Counted from the first letter of the stretch, positions 33,198 through 44,075 are shown. The stretch: 64,000 nucleotides of DNA from Triglochin maritima (GCA_963682175.1 OY821790.1:74501-138500); one strand, 5' to 3'. Notes: generated by a model not told the origin, from the letters alone. Made by a program: numbers and translations.

Positions 33198-34470
33198 AAT
33201 ACCCCCACACCTAGATTTTGCTAGTCCCTAGCAAAACAGAAGATACGAAAAATAAAAACAGGGAAATCCTAACTCACTTTCGTAGGAATCACGGTTGCAC
33301 TTAGCATGTGCAACAAGCCTTTAAACCTCCTTGTTGCCAAGGGGGAGGAGTGTTGTCTCCTAAGGGTTTTCAGCGGATATACCCACAAAATCCTAAATCA
33401 ACATTTCATTAATAGTTCTCAATGTCCCTCCCTCAACCATATACATCTCACTGAGAATTCTTGCATGCGCATTATATAAATCTAACTCATTAAAAATATG
33501 ACTTGGTCTTTGTTCCTCCAACATTCACACCACTAACCCTTTTACACATGTTTATCACTTGAATTATTTTGCACGCCTCCTCTGGTGGTGAAGTATCATT
33601 CGGATCAACCATGGCATGGATCATTCTTTTAGCTTTGGGCCTTGAGTATTATTATTTTTTTCTTTTCTTTTCTTCCGTGATTCAACACATTTGCTTTTTG
33701 ACACTTTTACCCTTTTTGCATTTGTGTAGCGAGTTTGGTCGATAATCCCGAGCTGGTAGACTCAAGTTACCGGGTTTCAAGATACCCCTACGGACCAGTG
33801 ACTCAAAGGCTTGGGCTTTTGTAATCATTTTGCAGAATGTGTTTTCCTCACTTTATTCCTTTATTTTTAATTTCCTCAAGGCTTAATTGCTATTAGAAGT
33901 CCACACTTCCCGGTATATTTTCCTCAACCTCTGCTTTTTATCAACCACTTCAAAGATTTGATTCATCCAATTTAAGTGCATACATATCTTAAAGGGCAAT
34001 GGGTTATTTCTTTGGAACTTAGATTTATGTCATAATTTCTACAAGCAGAACTATATAATAAGGAACAAAAACTCAATGCAATTTGTACACGGGTTTTGGC
34101 AGTTCAATCTTAAGCTATGTCATGAAACATTGATTTTTTATTTTTTATTTTTATTTATTTATAAAAGACAGATATATAGATAAATATGTACATAAACACC
34201 CCCCACACCTAAATCATGTATTGTCCTCAATGTATGCAAATATAAAGCAAATGCACTTATTACCTTGGTGAATTGCGGTGGAAGGATGGAATCTGCTCAA
34301 AGTCAACCATAGTCAGAACTGGATTGAATGACACCATATTGGTGCATGTATCCAGTTGAATTGTTCCCCATGTTGCAATGAGATTCCTGAGTCACAGGTT
34401 CCACACCCCTCACATAAATTGGTTCTCTTATTTGCTCGAGTGACGATGGGTGTGTAGATGAATTTCTCCC
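33198..34470 (-). other. 3' non-coding region and PPT of young gypsy element
   Basis: The polypurine tract CTAGGTGTGGGGGTATT (33198-33214, minus strand) abuts the 3' LTR. Further in, near 34196-34240, is a minus-strand segment with GAGGACAATACATG and GGTGTGGGGGGTG, the same landmark as in element D. No coding sequence is recognised in this 1.27-kb stretch. Confidence 0.7.
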
Positions 34471-36273
34471 CTATTTCTTACTTCCTTTTTGATTTTGTGA
34501 TGATTCAGAAATCTTATAGATACGCGATTTCATCACAACGTCACTTTGATTGCATATTATTTCTGGCTCACTATCAATATGAAAGATATTAAATTCAGCT
34601 TTTAAGTTCCCAAAAGATAATTGCATGAGCCCATTTCGACAGTTTATCAATGCTTCCGAAGTGGCTAAAAAGGGTCTGCCTAGAATTACAATGATTTGTC
34701 GATTAGGATTTACAACAGGCGCGGTATCTAGTACGACAAAATCCACTGGGTAAATGAAGTCACCAACCTTGATCAAAACATCCTCTACTATACCTCTTGG
34801 TTTCTTAATAGAGCAATCAGCAAATTGAAGGGTTGTCTTAGAGGGTTTTAGTGGACCAAGGTTCATTTGCTCATAGACAGAGTACGGGAGTAGGTTAACA
34901 CTAGCACCAAGGTCTAGAAGGGCTTTGTTGATAAAAGTATCTCCTATTGCAGATGAAATTGTGGGACATCCAGGATCCTTATATTTTATAGGAGATGTGT
35001 TGGACAAAATAGAACTTATGTTTGCAGTTAAGAATGCCTTCTTTGGTACGTTTGTTTTTCTCTTTTTAGTGCACAAATCTTTTAAGAATTTAGCATAAGC
35101 AGGTATTTGTTGAATCATGTCTAAGAGTGGAATGTTCACCTTAACTTGCTTAAATACTTCCAAGATTTTCTCTATTTGTGCACTTGAGTTCTTTTTGAGT
35201 CTATTGGGAAATGGGGCTTTAGGGACATAGACTCGCTCAGGTTCAGGTTGAGCTATGGGTTCAGGTTGAGTAGGTGGGTTGGGCGTTTCAGATTGGACGT
35301 CAGGTTCAATGGTCAGGTCATATGTGGGTGCTTGATGGCTAGATTGATTGGACACTCTAGGATTTACCACATTGTTATCAATTTGTCTTCCGGACCGTAA
35401 TGATACTACTGCATTTATTTGTTGGAACGGTCCTTCCTCATTAACCATTTGAACCAGTCTAGGGTTGTTATTTCCTGAAGGTGCTTGATAGGATTGATAT
35501 GAATTATTATTAGATCTAGGGTTCACCTTAGGTTGACTTGGAAACCGACCCTTTTCTCTTTCACCTACTATTTGTGCTAGTTGGCTGACTTGTGTCTCTA
35601 GCCTTTGGAAGGTCTGGTTGGTTGTTTGTATAAAAGTTTTCATCAAATTTTCCAAGCTTGTCAACCTAACCTCATGATCGTTATTGTTACTAAACCCAGA
35701 TGATGTATTATTTTGGTTATACGGGTTCGGTTGTTGTCTAGGAGGTTGACCCTGTTGGTTTGATGAGAAATTGGAATTATTACGCCAACCCGAGTTATAG
35801 GTTGATGCGTATGGGTCATTTCTAGCATGGTTATACATGGCATTAACTTGGTCCCATTCCGCACAATCCTCCATTACATGACCTGTTTGACCACATCTAG
35901 AGCAAGGGATAGACGAGGCTTGAGTCACTCGGTTTTGGGTTCGTAGCTCTAAACTTTCCATTCTGCGCATAAGGGTAGCTAGTTTTGCTTCAGCCGCTAT
36001 GTTGGCATCAACAGCTAAGACACCTGGTTTGGGTTGACTTGCTATTCTAGATCCAATACTCGGGTTAAGCGGTGTTCTAGCATTGTCCCATTGCATACTA
36101 TTTTCAGCTAATTCCTCGAGAAAAGTCCAGGCATCATTTTCATTTTTCGACATAAAATTCCCTTGGCTTACGGATTCTACCATAACCCTAGATGTGGGTG
36201 TCAATCCCTCATAAAGTTTATACCGCAAGTGCACGGCGTCAATGAAGACGTGACAAATACGGGTCGAACACAA
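34471..36273 (-). CDS. LTR-gag-protease fusion frame
   Basis: A 600-codon open frame. The first 18 or so residues come from the LTR. Then gag starts abruptly at YEGLTPTSRVMVESVSQGNF, followed by the CCHC knuckle CSRCGQTGHVMEDC, an Asn/Gln-rich spacer, a Pro-rich stretch and the protease (DPGCPTISSAIG, LLDLGASVNLLPYSVYEQM, RQIIVILGRPFLATSEAL). It ends in a short basic tail. The capsid N-terminal half and all of RT/integrase are absent. The 3' LTR-type sequence upstream means transcripts from the 5' LTR would encode it. Whether it is expressed is unknown. Confidence 0.8.
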   Translation of the reverse strand: MCSTRICHVFIDAVHLRYKLYEGLTPTSRVMVESVSQGNFMSKNENDAWTFLEELAENSMQWDNARTPLNPSIGSRIASQPKPGVLAVDANIAAEAKLATLMRRMESLELRTQNRVTQASSIPCSRCGQTGHVMEDCAEWDQVNAMYNHARNDPYASTYNSGWRNNSNFSSNQQGQPPRQQPNPYNQNNTSSGFSNNNDHEVRLTSLENLMKTFIQTTNQTFQRLETQVSQLAQIVGEREKGRFPSQPKVNPRSNNNSYQSYQAPSGNNNPRLVQMVNEEGPFQQINAVVSLRSGRQIDNNVVNPRVSNQSSHQAPTYDLTIEPDVQSETPNPPTQPEPIAQPEPERVYVPKAPFPNRLKKNSSAQIEKILEVFKQVKVNIPLLDMIQQIPAYAKFLKDLCTKKRKTNVPKKAFLTANISSILSNTSPIKYKDPGCPTISSAIGDTFINKALLDLGASVNLLPYSVYEQMNLGPLKPSKTTLQFADCSIKKPRGIVEDVLIKVGDFIYPVDFVVLDTAPVVNPNRQIIVILGRPFLATSEALINCRNGLMQLSFGNLKAEFNIFHIDSEPEIICNQSDVVMKSRIYKISESSQNQKGSKK

Positions 36274-37430
36274 GGAGGGAGAGATTTGTTATTAATGTGA
36301 TTTCGATTGGGGGAAAGAAGGAGAGAAGAAATAAATTGGGTTTTGAGATTTTTGGTTTTTAATTATCTAAAGCAAGAAACAAGAAAAATAAACTAAAACA
36401 AGAACAAAGAGGTGAATTCCGTCGGGTGGAGGTTTAGATTTAAGGTTTAGATTAGAGAATTCAGAAACTTATAATAAATCATATTAGTTATAAAGCATTA
36501 CATGATAAATGATTTAACATAAACTCAAGTAATCAAAATATACTAACACAAAATTAAAATAATAACATTCATTCATCTTCTCTTCACCCTAAATCCGTCA
36601 CCTCCACCCTTTGGAAGGAGTTAGAAACTCATAGAGGGAGGAAGAAGGGGTCCTTGAGACATTACAAAAGAAAACTAAAAGTAAGAAATAAAAGACAGAA
36701 TTTTATTAATGAAAAGAAGAATACAAAACTAAGATTAAGAATAAAAATTACAACCAAAGACCAAGGACCCTTCTAACATCGTTCTCGGGTCTATTTATAG
36801 TTGCTACAAGGGATCTAGGTATAATATTGGAAAGTACACGTGTCCAGACACGACTGGACGAAATTGGGAGACGCGGATCGATGCTTGGATGGCGGAAACG
36901 CCGCACATTGTGTGTGTGGTGCGGCGGAAACGCCGCACAATCTGGCCTGATTTTGTCCGGATTTTGGTTGAATGTTTATGGTATGATTTGATCCTTCTTT
37001 GCGCGTCTGGATTGATTCTTTCCATTCTTTTGAACTCCGGATTAATTCCTTCACATATTTGGAGATATACATTGATTTTTCTATATATTTTCTCCAAGAG
37101 AATAAAAGCTACTCGTGATTTGCAATTAGATCCTTGACTTTTTGCAGTTAAGTCCCCGGTTACTTTTGTGCTTATGTCCTTGTTCTTTTTTGCAATTAGG
37201 ACTTGAATGCTTTTATGCTTGGATACATTTCCATTTGTAACCCGATAAACTTGAACTTGGTCTTTATGATAGAAATGAATCTTTTGCACGCGTTTATGCT
37301 CGGGATGTGGGTAAATTGCATTCAGGTCCCTGTATTTTGTAAATAAGACTAAACACATACCTTAGTAGCATTTATTGATGTAAAAGTAATCTAAATGAAA
37401 GACATATGATGCAATGTATGCAATGCATCA
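36217..37430 (-). repeat. 5' LTR of young gypsy element, clipped end
   Basis: 1214 bp, lacking the last ~14 bases of the LTR because the deletion into gag removed them. TATA at about 36793-36802 (minus). Dyads at 36888-36905 (decayed first arm) and 36920-36937 (TGCGGCG-GAAA-CGCCGCA). The right edge TGCATCA is followed by the target-site duplication ctagg. Confidence 0.9.
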
Positions 37431-37435
37431 CTAGG

Positions 37436-38420
37436 TCAAGAACGACTTTCCTCTGAAGTTATATTTAGATGTTTCAACGCTTGGTCAAAATTACAACAGG
37501 TTTTTCTGTGATGGGAAGCTTCTAATATCACGTGATACCACAACAGATCCATTGTTTGGAATTATTTGAAGTTTTTCACATTGTACAGTTCCTTTCCTTT
37601 ATAATCTACTTCTATTTTGCAAAGACCTTGAATTTTTAAGTCTACCGACGTGATACTACATAACAATAATTATTTGTTCGAATTAGTATTATTTTTATGT
37701 TCTGCTTCCTAAAAAATGGGATCACAACGTTGGTTATTTTTATATTATCTTCGCATTATTGTTTCAAAGAATTCAAGAGAATAATCAATTAGTTTGAAGT
37801 GTTTGAAGTTCTTTTACATCATAGAGTCCCTTCCGTTTAAAATTGACTTGTATATTAACAATGATTGTTGGTTCGGATTATATTATTTTTATGCTCTGCA
37901 TCCTCACAAAAATGGGATCACTGTGTTGGTTATCGGTCTTCATAAATTAAATAACAATTTTCTATGACTTGAAAGTAAGAATGTAAGAATTATGACTTGA
38001 AACGTATCTCGGAGAATGTAAGAAATAACCCCAAATTCATGATTTGGATTTTAAGTTTCTATCTTTAAGCCCACAACATAATTAAAGTGCACATCGGATC
38101 ACATTGCTTGGTCAAGAACCACTTTCCTCTGAAGTTGTATTTAGATGTTTCAATGCTTGGCCAAAAATACACAATGTGGTTCTGTGATGGGAAGCGTTTC
38201 GTATCACGTGATACCACAACAGATCTATTGTTCTGAATTATTTGAAGTTTTTTCACATTGTAGTGTTTCTTCTCTCAATAATTGAATTCTATTTTGCGAA
38301 GACCTTGAATTTTTAAGTCTGCCACCACAATATTATATAACAATAATTGTTTGTTCGAATTAACATTATTTTTATATTTTACATACTAACCAAAAGGAGA
38401 CTACCTCGTTGGTTCTCTTT
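37436..38420 (-). repeat. Right arm of array, outer part
   Basis: It resumes the subrepeat array after the gypsy insertion, beginning TCAAGAACGACTTTCCTCTG. It holds two more landmark copies (near 37570 and 38240) and CACGTGATACCACAACAGAT (near 38205). Similarity ends near 38420 after TACCTCGTTGGTTCTC. Without the two insertions the right arm is about 2.8 kb, comparable to the 2.15-kb left arm. Confidence 0.7.
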
Positions 38421-38962
38421 CTTCTTCAATTAAATAAAAATTTCACTTAAATACAAGTGAAAGCCATTCTATTGAAAAGTCTCCTCATATCAGATTTCCC
38501 CCGAATTTTAAGCCATCTATAAATTGTACAATCTTTGACGAATCATTGTAGACGTATGCTTGTTGCTTTAAATTCCAATCCCAAACAATCGCCTTATATT
38601 GCTACTGCCAAGGCAGACATCATTTAAGCAAACACTTTTTTTACTCAACTTATAGTTCCCGTCATTGAGTATATTAAAACAAATACTACCAAGTAATTTC
38701 CAATGATTATTTAATCTCTCTTTTAAAAAAAAGTTATTTCTTTGATTCCACTTGATTTTGTATTGTCGTTTGCCCATTAGTTTCCACTCTTAGCACCAAT
38801 TTCGTAAAGTATTTGTATTTATGACTTGTACGTTTTGGTAGAATTGTTTTTTTTGGTAATTAGAAGAATTTGTTTTAATTACCAAGTAATTGCGGATCTA
38901 CTTATCACCTATTACAGGTTGTTGTAAGGGTGTGTATCAAAATTGAAATTATTATTGAATTG
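38421..38962. other. AT-rich stretch without recognised feature
   Basis: No known domain, repeat or RNA gene is visible. It is the DNA flanking the 3' LTR of the copia element. The copia target-site duplication cannot be confirmed because the 5' LTR is truncated. Confidence 0.4.
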
Positions 38963-39193
38963 TGAAGAAACGCAAGATGGTTTGGATTTTATTGAAGATG
39001 TTTTTTCTAGCTCAACAACTGATTTTTGAATTCAAAATACATTGGTTTTTATACAAGTGTAATTTAATCCGTTGGGTTGAAGTGCCTCGGGAGAGAAGGG
39101 ACGCGATGCTTCGGAGGAGGAGATGCGCCTGTTGAGTGAATGCGTCGGTTGGACGATGCGTCGGTTGGGTGACTTAGGTTGGGTTCTTTAACA
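38963..39193 (-). repeat. 3' LTR of copia element
   Basis: On the minus strand it starts TGTTAAAGAACCC right after the polypurine tract and ends GTTTCTTCA. The same terminal GTTTCTTCA precedes the PBS at 43755, which fixes the LTR end. Length 231 bp. Confidence 0.8.
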
Positions 39194-39203
39194 CTCCCCC
39201 TCA
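39194..39203 (-). other. Polypurine tract of copia element
   Basis: GAGGGGGAGT on the minus strand, directly upstream of the 3' LTR start TGTTAAAG, as is normal for plus-strand priming. Confidence 0.85.
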
Positions 39204-41413
39204 AGTTGGGTCCGGAAGAGGTTGAAGGTACCCAGCTTGCTGATGATCTGACTGAATTGCTTCTGACTTAGAGCATTGGTGAAAACATCTGCTAGTTGTT
39301 CTTTACTGGGTATGTAGGGAACTTCTATTTCTTTTGCTTGGATCTTTTCGCGAATGAAGTGACAATCAACTTCAATGTTTTTGGTCCTTTCGTGGAATAC
39401 TGGATTGGACGCTATGTGTCGAGCAACATTATTGTCGCAGAACATCTGTACGGGCATGTTGGGAGATTGTCCCATATCGTTGAGAAGTTGTTTTAACCAT
39501 ATAAGTTCACTAGTTGTAGATGCCATTGCGCGATACTCAGCTTCTGCACTGGATCGTGCAACAACTTTTTGCTTCTTACTCCTCCAAGTTACGAGGTTCC
39601 CTCCTACAAAGGTGCAAAAACCTGTAGTTGATCTACGATCATGACTTCCTGCCCAATCTGCATTCGAGAAACCAATGATACTGTTAGAGTTATTATTTTT
39701 CATAAGTATTCCTTGCCCTGGGGTTTGTTTTATATACCTTAAAATGCGATCAATGATACCTAAGTGTGGTGTTCGAGGTGCATGCATAAATTGACTAACT
39801 ATGCTAACAGCAAATGTTATGTCTGGTCTAGTTACTGTTAGATATATGAGTTTGCCTACAAGTCTTTGGAACTGATGAATATCTTTGACGGGTTCTCCGT
39901 CAGTAGAGTTGATTTTGAGGTTTGTTTCTACTGGTTTGTTAGCGGGTTTAACACCAAGTTTTCCCGTTTCTGTTAATAAGTCTAGGGCATATTTCCTTTG
40001 TGATAAGAAGAGGCCCTTTCTTGAGTATGCAATTTCTATTCCTAAGAAGTATTTTAAGAGGCCGAGGTCTTTTATGTCGAATTTTATTTTCAGGTAGTGT
40101 TTGACTTGACTAATTTCATTGTTAATGTCTCCGGTGATGATGATATCGTCAACATAAACTAATACTATGGTGATACCTTGTTTGTGGTGTTTAGTAAACA
40201 TAGAAGCGTCAGCGGAAGATTTTAAAAAACCATAAGCAAGTAAAAAATGACTGAGTTTGGCATACCATGCGCGTGGAGATTGCTTTAGACCATAGATAGC
40301 TTTGTTGAGTTTGCATACCTGGTTTGAGGTGACGTTGTAACCTGGTGGAGGAGTCCTCCCGTTGTAACCTGGTGGAGGAGTCATATATACTTCCTCTTCA
40401 AGATTTCCTTGTAAGAAAGCGTTTCTTACATCCATTTGATGGAGTTTCCAATTCTTGTTGACTGCTATGGACAGAAGAACACGAACCGTGTTCATTTTCG
40501 CAACAGGCGCAAAGGTCTCTAGGTAGTCAATCCCGTAAGTTTGAGTATACCCTTTGGCCACAAGTCTAGCTATGTATCTTTCTATGGTTCCATTACTGTT
40601 ATATTTTATTTTATAGACCCATTTGCACCCAACATGTTTGATCCCTTGTGGTTTTTGAATGAGTGTCCATGTGTTGTTGTTTTCTAGGGCTTTGAGTTCC
40701 TCACTCATGTCTTTGCGCCATTTTGGATCTCCTATAGCTTCTTGGAATGTCTTAGGTTCTAAGTTATTTATTTGGGTTAGGTATGTTTTGTAGATTGGGA
40801 GAATTTTTTCGTAGGAGATGTGATTTTCGATGGGATATGTAACGTGTGAGGTAACAAAGTCGTTAAACCTGACCGGAGGACGTCTTGGACGAGTGGATCT
40901 CCTTGCTTGAGGATTTTCTTGATTGTCTTGAGGTGGAGTTTCTTCTTCTTCTTCGTCTTCTTTCTCGTTTTCTTGATTGCTTTCTTGTCCTTCTCTTTCT
41001 TCCATGTGGCTTTGTGGTAGAGTAGTTGTTGTAGCCGGGAGGGTCCCAGTTGTACTCTCTTTGTAGTAGAACTCACTCTCTCTAAAGGATACATCTCTCG
41101 ATATATACATTTTACAAGTATCGGGGTCAAAACATTTGTACCCTTTTTTGTTTACAGAATAACCAAGGAAAATACATTTTATAGAGTTGCTGTCAAATTT
41201 GTCTACCCGTTTCTTGTGAACAAAACAGACACAACCAAAAACTTTAAGATGATCTAATTGCAGTGCCCGGTTTAACAATATTCCTAAAGGTTGTTTGTTT
41301 TGAAGAATGGGGCTTGGCAAACGATTAATGAGATAGGTGGCAGTTAGAACTGCGTCAGACCAAAAATGTTTTGGTGCATTACTTTGAAACAACAGAGATC
41401 GGGTAACATTCAA
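39194..41413 (-). CDS. Copia integrase C-terminus, RT and RNase H
   Basis: A 741-codon open frame. Residues 1-120 are the integrase end (NVTRSLLFQSNAPKHFWSDA, VFGCVCFVHKKRVDKF, CIFLGYS). An acidic spacer follows. RT (RVT_2) starts near residue 225 with CKWVYKIKYNSNGTIERYIA and AFLQGNLEEEVYM, and has the catalytic YVDDIIITGD. RNase H includes NADWAGSHDRRSTTGF and SSAEAEYRAM. An in-frame 27-bp duplication (40334-40382) repeats PPPGYN. The stop codon lies next to the PPT. RT and RNase H look intact; the upstream polyprotein is not. Confidence 0.92.
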
Positions 41414-42100
41414 GATGTGACGGTTTTTCGTTCAGAAATTCCATTTTGCTCGGGAGTATTAACACAAGTAGTTTGATGAAAAATTCCACGATTTTTTAGA
41501 AAAGTTTGAAAATTGAGACTGGTATATTCTGTCCCATTATCTGTTCTTAGAGTTTTAATTTTGAAATTATACATGTTTTCAACAAATGTTACAAATTCGC
41601 AAAAATTTTTAAAAACGTCTGACTTATTTTTAAGAAGATAAATCCAGGTGTTACGCGAAAAATCATCAATGAATAAAACAAAATATTTGAAACCGTTGTA
41701 AGATTCGACCGGGGCGGGACCCTAGATATCGGAGTGAATTAAATCGAGCGGAAATTTAGATTTGTTTTTAGATGTAGAAAAAGGAAGTCTAGTTTGTTTT
41801 GAGAAATGACAAACATCACATGCATATTTAGGAGAAAAAGTAGGAAATAAAGTTTTTAGGACATGAGAAGATGGATGTCCCATCCGCTTATGCGAGAGAT
41901 CTTGATTAGTGTTACTAGAAGTATGAAAAACACTTTTTTGAGTATCTAAGATATAGAGTCCGTTGTTGTTGACTCCTTTACCAATCGTCTTCCCTGTAGC
42001 TCGATCCTGAAAGAATACATCATGTGGGGTAAATACAACATCACAATTAAGGTGTTTTGTTATCCTTGCGACAGACAGAAGGTTGGAAAAGTGAGGTTTG
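41414..42100 (-). pseudogene. Copia integrase core, broken
   Basis: The pre-integrase zinc region (HKRMGHPSS...CDVCHFSK) and the core (LIHSDI, FIDDFSRNTWIYLLK, LRTDNGTEY, TPEQNGISERK) are readable. A TAG interrupts HSDI-GPAPV near 41722 where Trp is usual. One A is missing in the run after SERK (about 41424), which separates it from the frame downstream. Another frame change near 42095 separates it from the protease. Confidence 0.85.
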
Positions 42101-42401
42101 GAACATATAATACATCTTTGTTCATTTGATTTAATAACATGGTTTCTCCCATTCCTTTAATTTCAACTTGATTGTTATTTGCTACAGTTACAAATTTATT
42201 AATTATTTTGGAATTATTTTTAATGTTTTGTAACAAGGACGAATTTTCGGTCATGTGATCAGTAGCTCCAGAATCAATAATCCAATGGTTGTTATATTTA
42301 GATATTGTATCAAGCATATTTCTGAAAGTATTTGCAGAAAAAGTTTGTGGAGAGGAGGTTATACCTGCATAATTACCTGATCTTTGGGGAGTTTGTTGCA
42401 A
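42060..42401 (-). pseudogene. Copia protease region
   Basis: The frame carries WIIDSGATDHMTENSSLLQ, the DSG active site of copia aspartic proteases, and KDVLYVPNLTF before the frame changes. It is separated from gag by the 79-bp duplication. Confidence 0.85.
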
Positions 42402-42499
42402 AAAAGCATTTAACTAGATCAGTTTGTGGAGAGGAGGTTATACCTGCATAATTACCTGATCTTTGGGGAGTTTGTTGCAAAAAAGCATTTAACTGGGTC
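42342..42499. repeat. 79-bp tandem duplication inside copia gag-protease
   Basis: The segment starting AGTTTGTGGAGAGGAGGTTA at 42342 repeats at 42421 and ends at GCATTTAACT near 42494. The period of 79 is not a multiple of three, so it shifts the frame between gag and protease. The two units are almost identical, which implies a recent event. Confidence 0.9.
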
Positions 42500-43571
42500 A
42501 GCAACTGATCCAGATCCGGTCTGGACCGGATCCGGGTCCACTGGATCCGCTGTTCGCGGATACAAGAGCATCGGGTCGGGTTCTGTTGTAATCGGGTTGC
42601 CGACCATGAGATCCGCCCGATTCTCCACGCGTGGTCATAAAAGCCCGCTGATCCGCGAACGCACCCGATTCGTCTTCCCATTTCCTTTCCCCTTCTTCGC
42701 TAGGGTTAGCCACCGCTCCATTTCCTGTCGCTCCACCGTTATTTTTCTTTCGGTTCCGATGATCTCCCCCTCCGTCCCTTGTCGGTCGGAGATGTGGGTG
42801 TAGGAACCAGCAAGAGTTTCTATTATGACCTGTTTTTTTACAGTTATCACAAGTTTCTTGTGACTTATTTCCATATTTTTGTTTAGCTTTACTGGGTTGT
42901 GGTTTTCCGACGTAAAACGCCTGAGATTCTGATGCATGGTCGGTGGTCTGAGCGGTGGTCCGACGGGACTCCTCCCGTTGGATCATCGCAATGATGGTTC
43001 TGAGGTCCGGTAGTTCAGTGGTCATTAAGACTTGACTCCGGATGGCTTCATAGCTTCCGTCAAGTCCGATGAGAAACTGGTAGATGTGGTCTCTTTCCGT
43101 GCGTTCGAGTATGGTTTTTGGGTCCATCGCCACTGGTTCGTAAATGGACAGTTCATCCCATCCGCGTTGAAGTGCCCCGAGGTACTCCGTGATGGTCTGT
43201 CCTTGTTGCTTTGTCTGCGAGATCTCTTGTTTTAGTTTAAAAATATGAGCAAAGTTTTGTGATTTACCGAATATATTCTGGACCGAGTCCCAGAGCTCTT
43301 TCGCTGAATTTTTGTAGAGAAAGATCGCCCCGATCTTTGGTTGCATGGAGTTGAGGAGCCATGACATCACGAGGTGGTCCGTTGCCTGCCACTCCTCCTG
43401 TTTTGTCTCGGTGCCCTCTCCATCTGGCTTTTTTGTATTCCCGGTGATGTGTCCGAGTTTTCCTTTCCCACTGAGGGCTAGCGTGACAGCTCGCGCCCAC
43501 GACAGATAATTCTGTCCGTTGAGTGGTTGAGAAACCAGTCTGGGTGCAGCGATCGCTTCTTGATCCATCAT
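42498..43571 (-). CDS. Copia gag
   Basis: A 357-codon frame starting MMDQEAIAAPRLVSQPLNGQ, with NYLSWARAVTLALSGKGKLG and the UBN2/retrotran_gag-type block (LWDSVQNIFGKSQNFAHIFK, LKQEISQTKQQGQTITEYLG). The nucleocapsid knuckle CDNCKKTGHNRNSC is followed by WFLHPHLRP and a Gly/Asn-rich tail. The last residues are altered where the 79-bp duplication starts. It packages element RNA into particles in the family. Confidence 0.9.
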   Translation of the reverse strand: MMDQEAIAAPRLVSQPLNGQNYLSWARAVTLALSGKGKLGHITGNTKKPDGEGTETKQEEWQATDHLVMSWLLNSMQPKIGAIFLYKNSAKELWDSVQNIFGKSQNFAHIFKLKQEISQTKQQGQTITEYLGALQRGWDELSIYEPVAMDPKTILERTERDHIYQFLIGLDGSYEAIRSQVLMTTELPDLRTIIAMIQREESRRTTAQTTDHASESQAFYVGKPQPSKAKQKYGNKSQETCDNCKKTGHNRNSCWFLHPHLRPTRDGGGDHRNRKKNNGGATGNGAVANPSEEGERKWEDESGAFADQRAFMTTRGESGGSHGRQPDYNRTRPDALVSANSGSSGPGSGPDRIWISC

Positions 43572-43742
43572 TGTTTTTCTTTCTTCCCCTGGGTATGGAT
43601 GTTGGGCGGTTTTCCTTCAACCCCCTCGAGGAAGAAGAAGGTTGATTTTTTGTGGGTTTTGTTTGTGGGTTTGCCTGAGGGATCCGGTGATGAGTTCAGT
43701 GAACTCTGAGGATCACCGATGATGAGAAACACGAGCTTGTAC

Positions 43743-43754
43743 GCTCTGATACCA
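43743..43754 (-). other. Primer binding site of copia element
   Basis: TGGTATCAGAGC on the minus strand, complementary to initiator tRNA-Met, the usual copia primer. It follows the residual LTR end GTTTCTTCA. A nearby imperfect duplication repeats GAGCTTGTACGCTC at 43733 and 43766. Confidence 0.88.
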
Positions 43755-43776
43755 TGAAGAAACATGAGCTTGTACG

Positions 43777-44075
43777 CTCAAATTATTTTAGATTTCGTTG
43801 CAAAATTTTGGTGGTGACGGAGTGAATTACAGTGAGTTTTTTTGTAAGTTAGGAAGTATTTCCAACATGCGGTTGCAAAATTTCAAAAGTTTAGTCCCAT
43901 TTGGGCTTAAGATGGTTGCAATTATTATTATTATTTACGCCTATATAGGCGGCCATACAATATATTTGAAATTTTACAACCACATGCTGGAAATACTTCC
44001 TGAATTACAAAAGAACTCACTGTAATTCACCCCGTTACCACCGAAGTCTTGCAATGGAACCTGAAATAATTTGAG
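43777..44075. repeat. Fold-back made from the MULE transposase exon start
   Basis: Arms 43777-43888 and 43974-44075 are inverted copies, about 85% alike by eye, around a loop of about 85 bp. Each arm runs from CTCAAATTATTT through a splice-acceptor-like TTTCAG and a sequence encoding DFGG-GVNYSEFF. That is the counterpart of EDFGGDGVDYSELF at the start of the main transposase exon of MULE copy 2 (59399). Confidence 0.8.

Larger units (their letters stand above)
31969..37430 (-). mobile_element. Young family 1 gypsy element, gag-protease only
   Basis: Two LTRs (31969-33197 and 36217-37430) with roughly 20 differences by eye over 1.2 kb bracket only a 3' region and a gag-protease frame. A 5-bp target-site duplication ctagg lies at 31964-31968 and 37431-37435. 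Pol is missing. PBS, leader and gag N-terminus are also missing: a deletion fuses the 5' LTR to the middle of gag. LTR similarity makes this the youngest retroelement insertion in the window. The loss of the PBS must postdate insertion because reverse transcription needs it. Confidence 0.9.
38963..43766 (-). mobile_element. Ty1/copia element, 5' LTR truncated
   Basis: In minus-strand order: remnant of the 5' LTR (12 bases), PBS, gag, protease, integrase, RT, RNase H, PPT and a 231-bp 3' LTR. The integrase-before-RT order and the motifs define copia. Breaks: a 79-bp duplication between gag and protease, a frameshift after the protease, a stop in integrase and an A-run frameshift before the RT frame. 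The 5' LTR is cut where a small fold-back sequence begins (43777). Confidence 0.9.

Noticed and set aside
32570..37358. 130- and 184-codon minus-strand frames present in both LTRs of the young gypsy element
   Set aside because: They lie inside the LTRs, cross the promoter dyads and TATA region, and resemble no protein. Their duplication is that of the LTR itself.
38421..38962. 69-codon minus-strand frame (38568-38777)
   Set aside because: No similarity that I recognise, AT-rich, no start or splice context. Likely chance.
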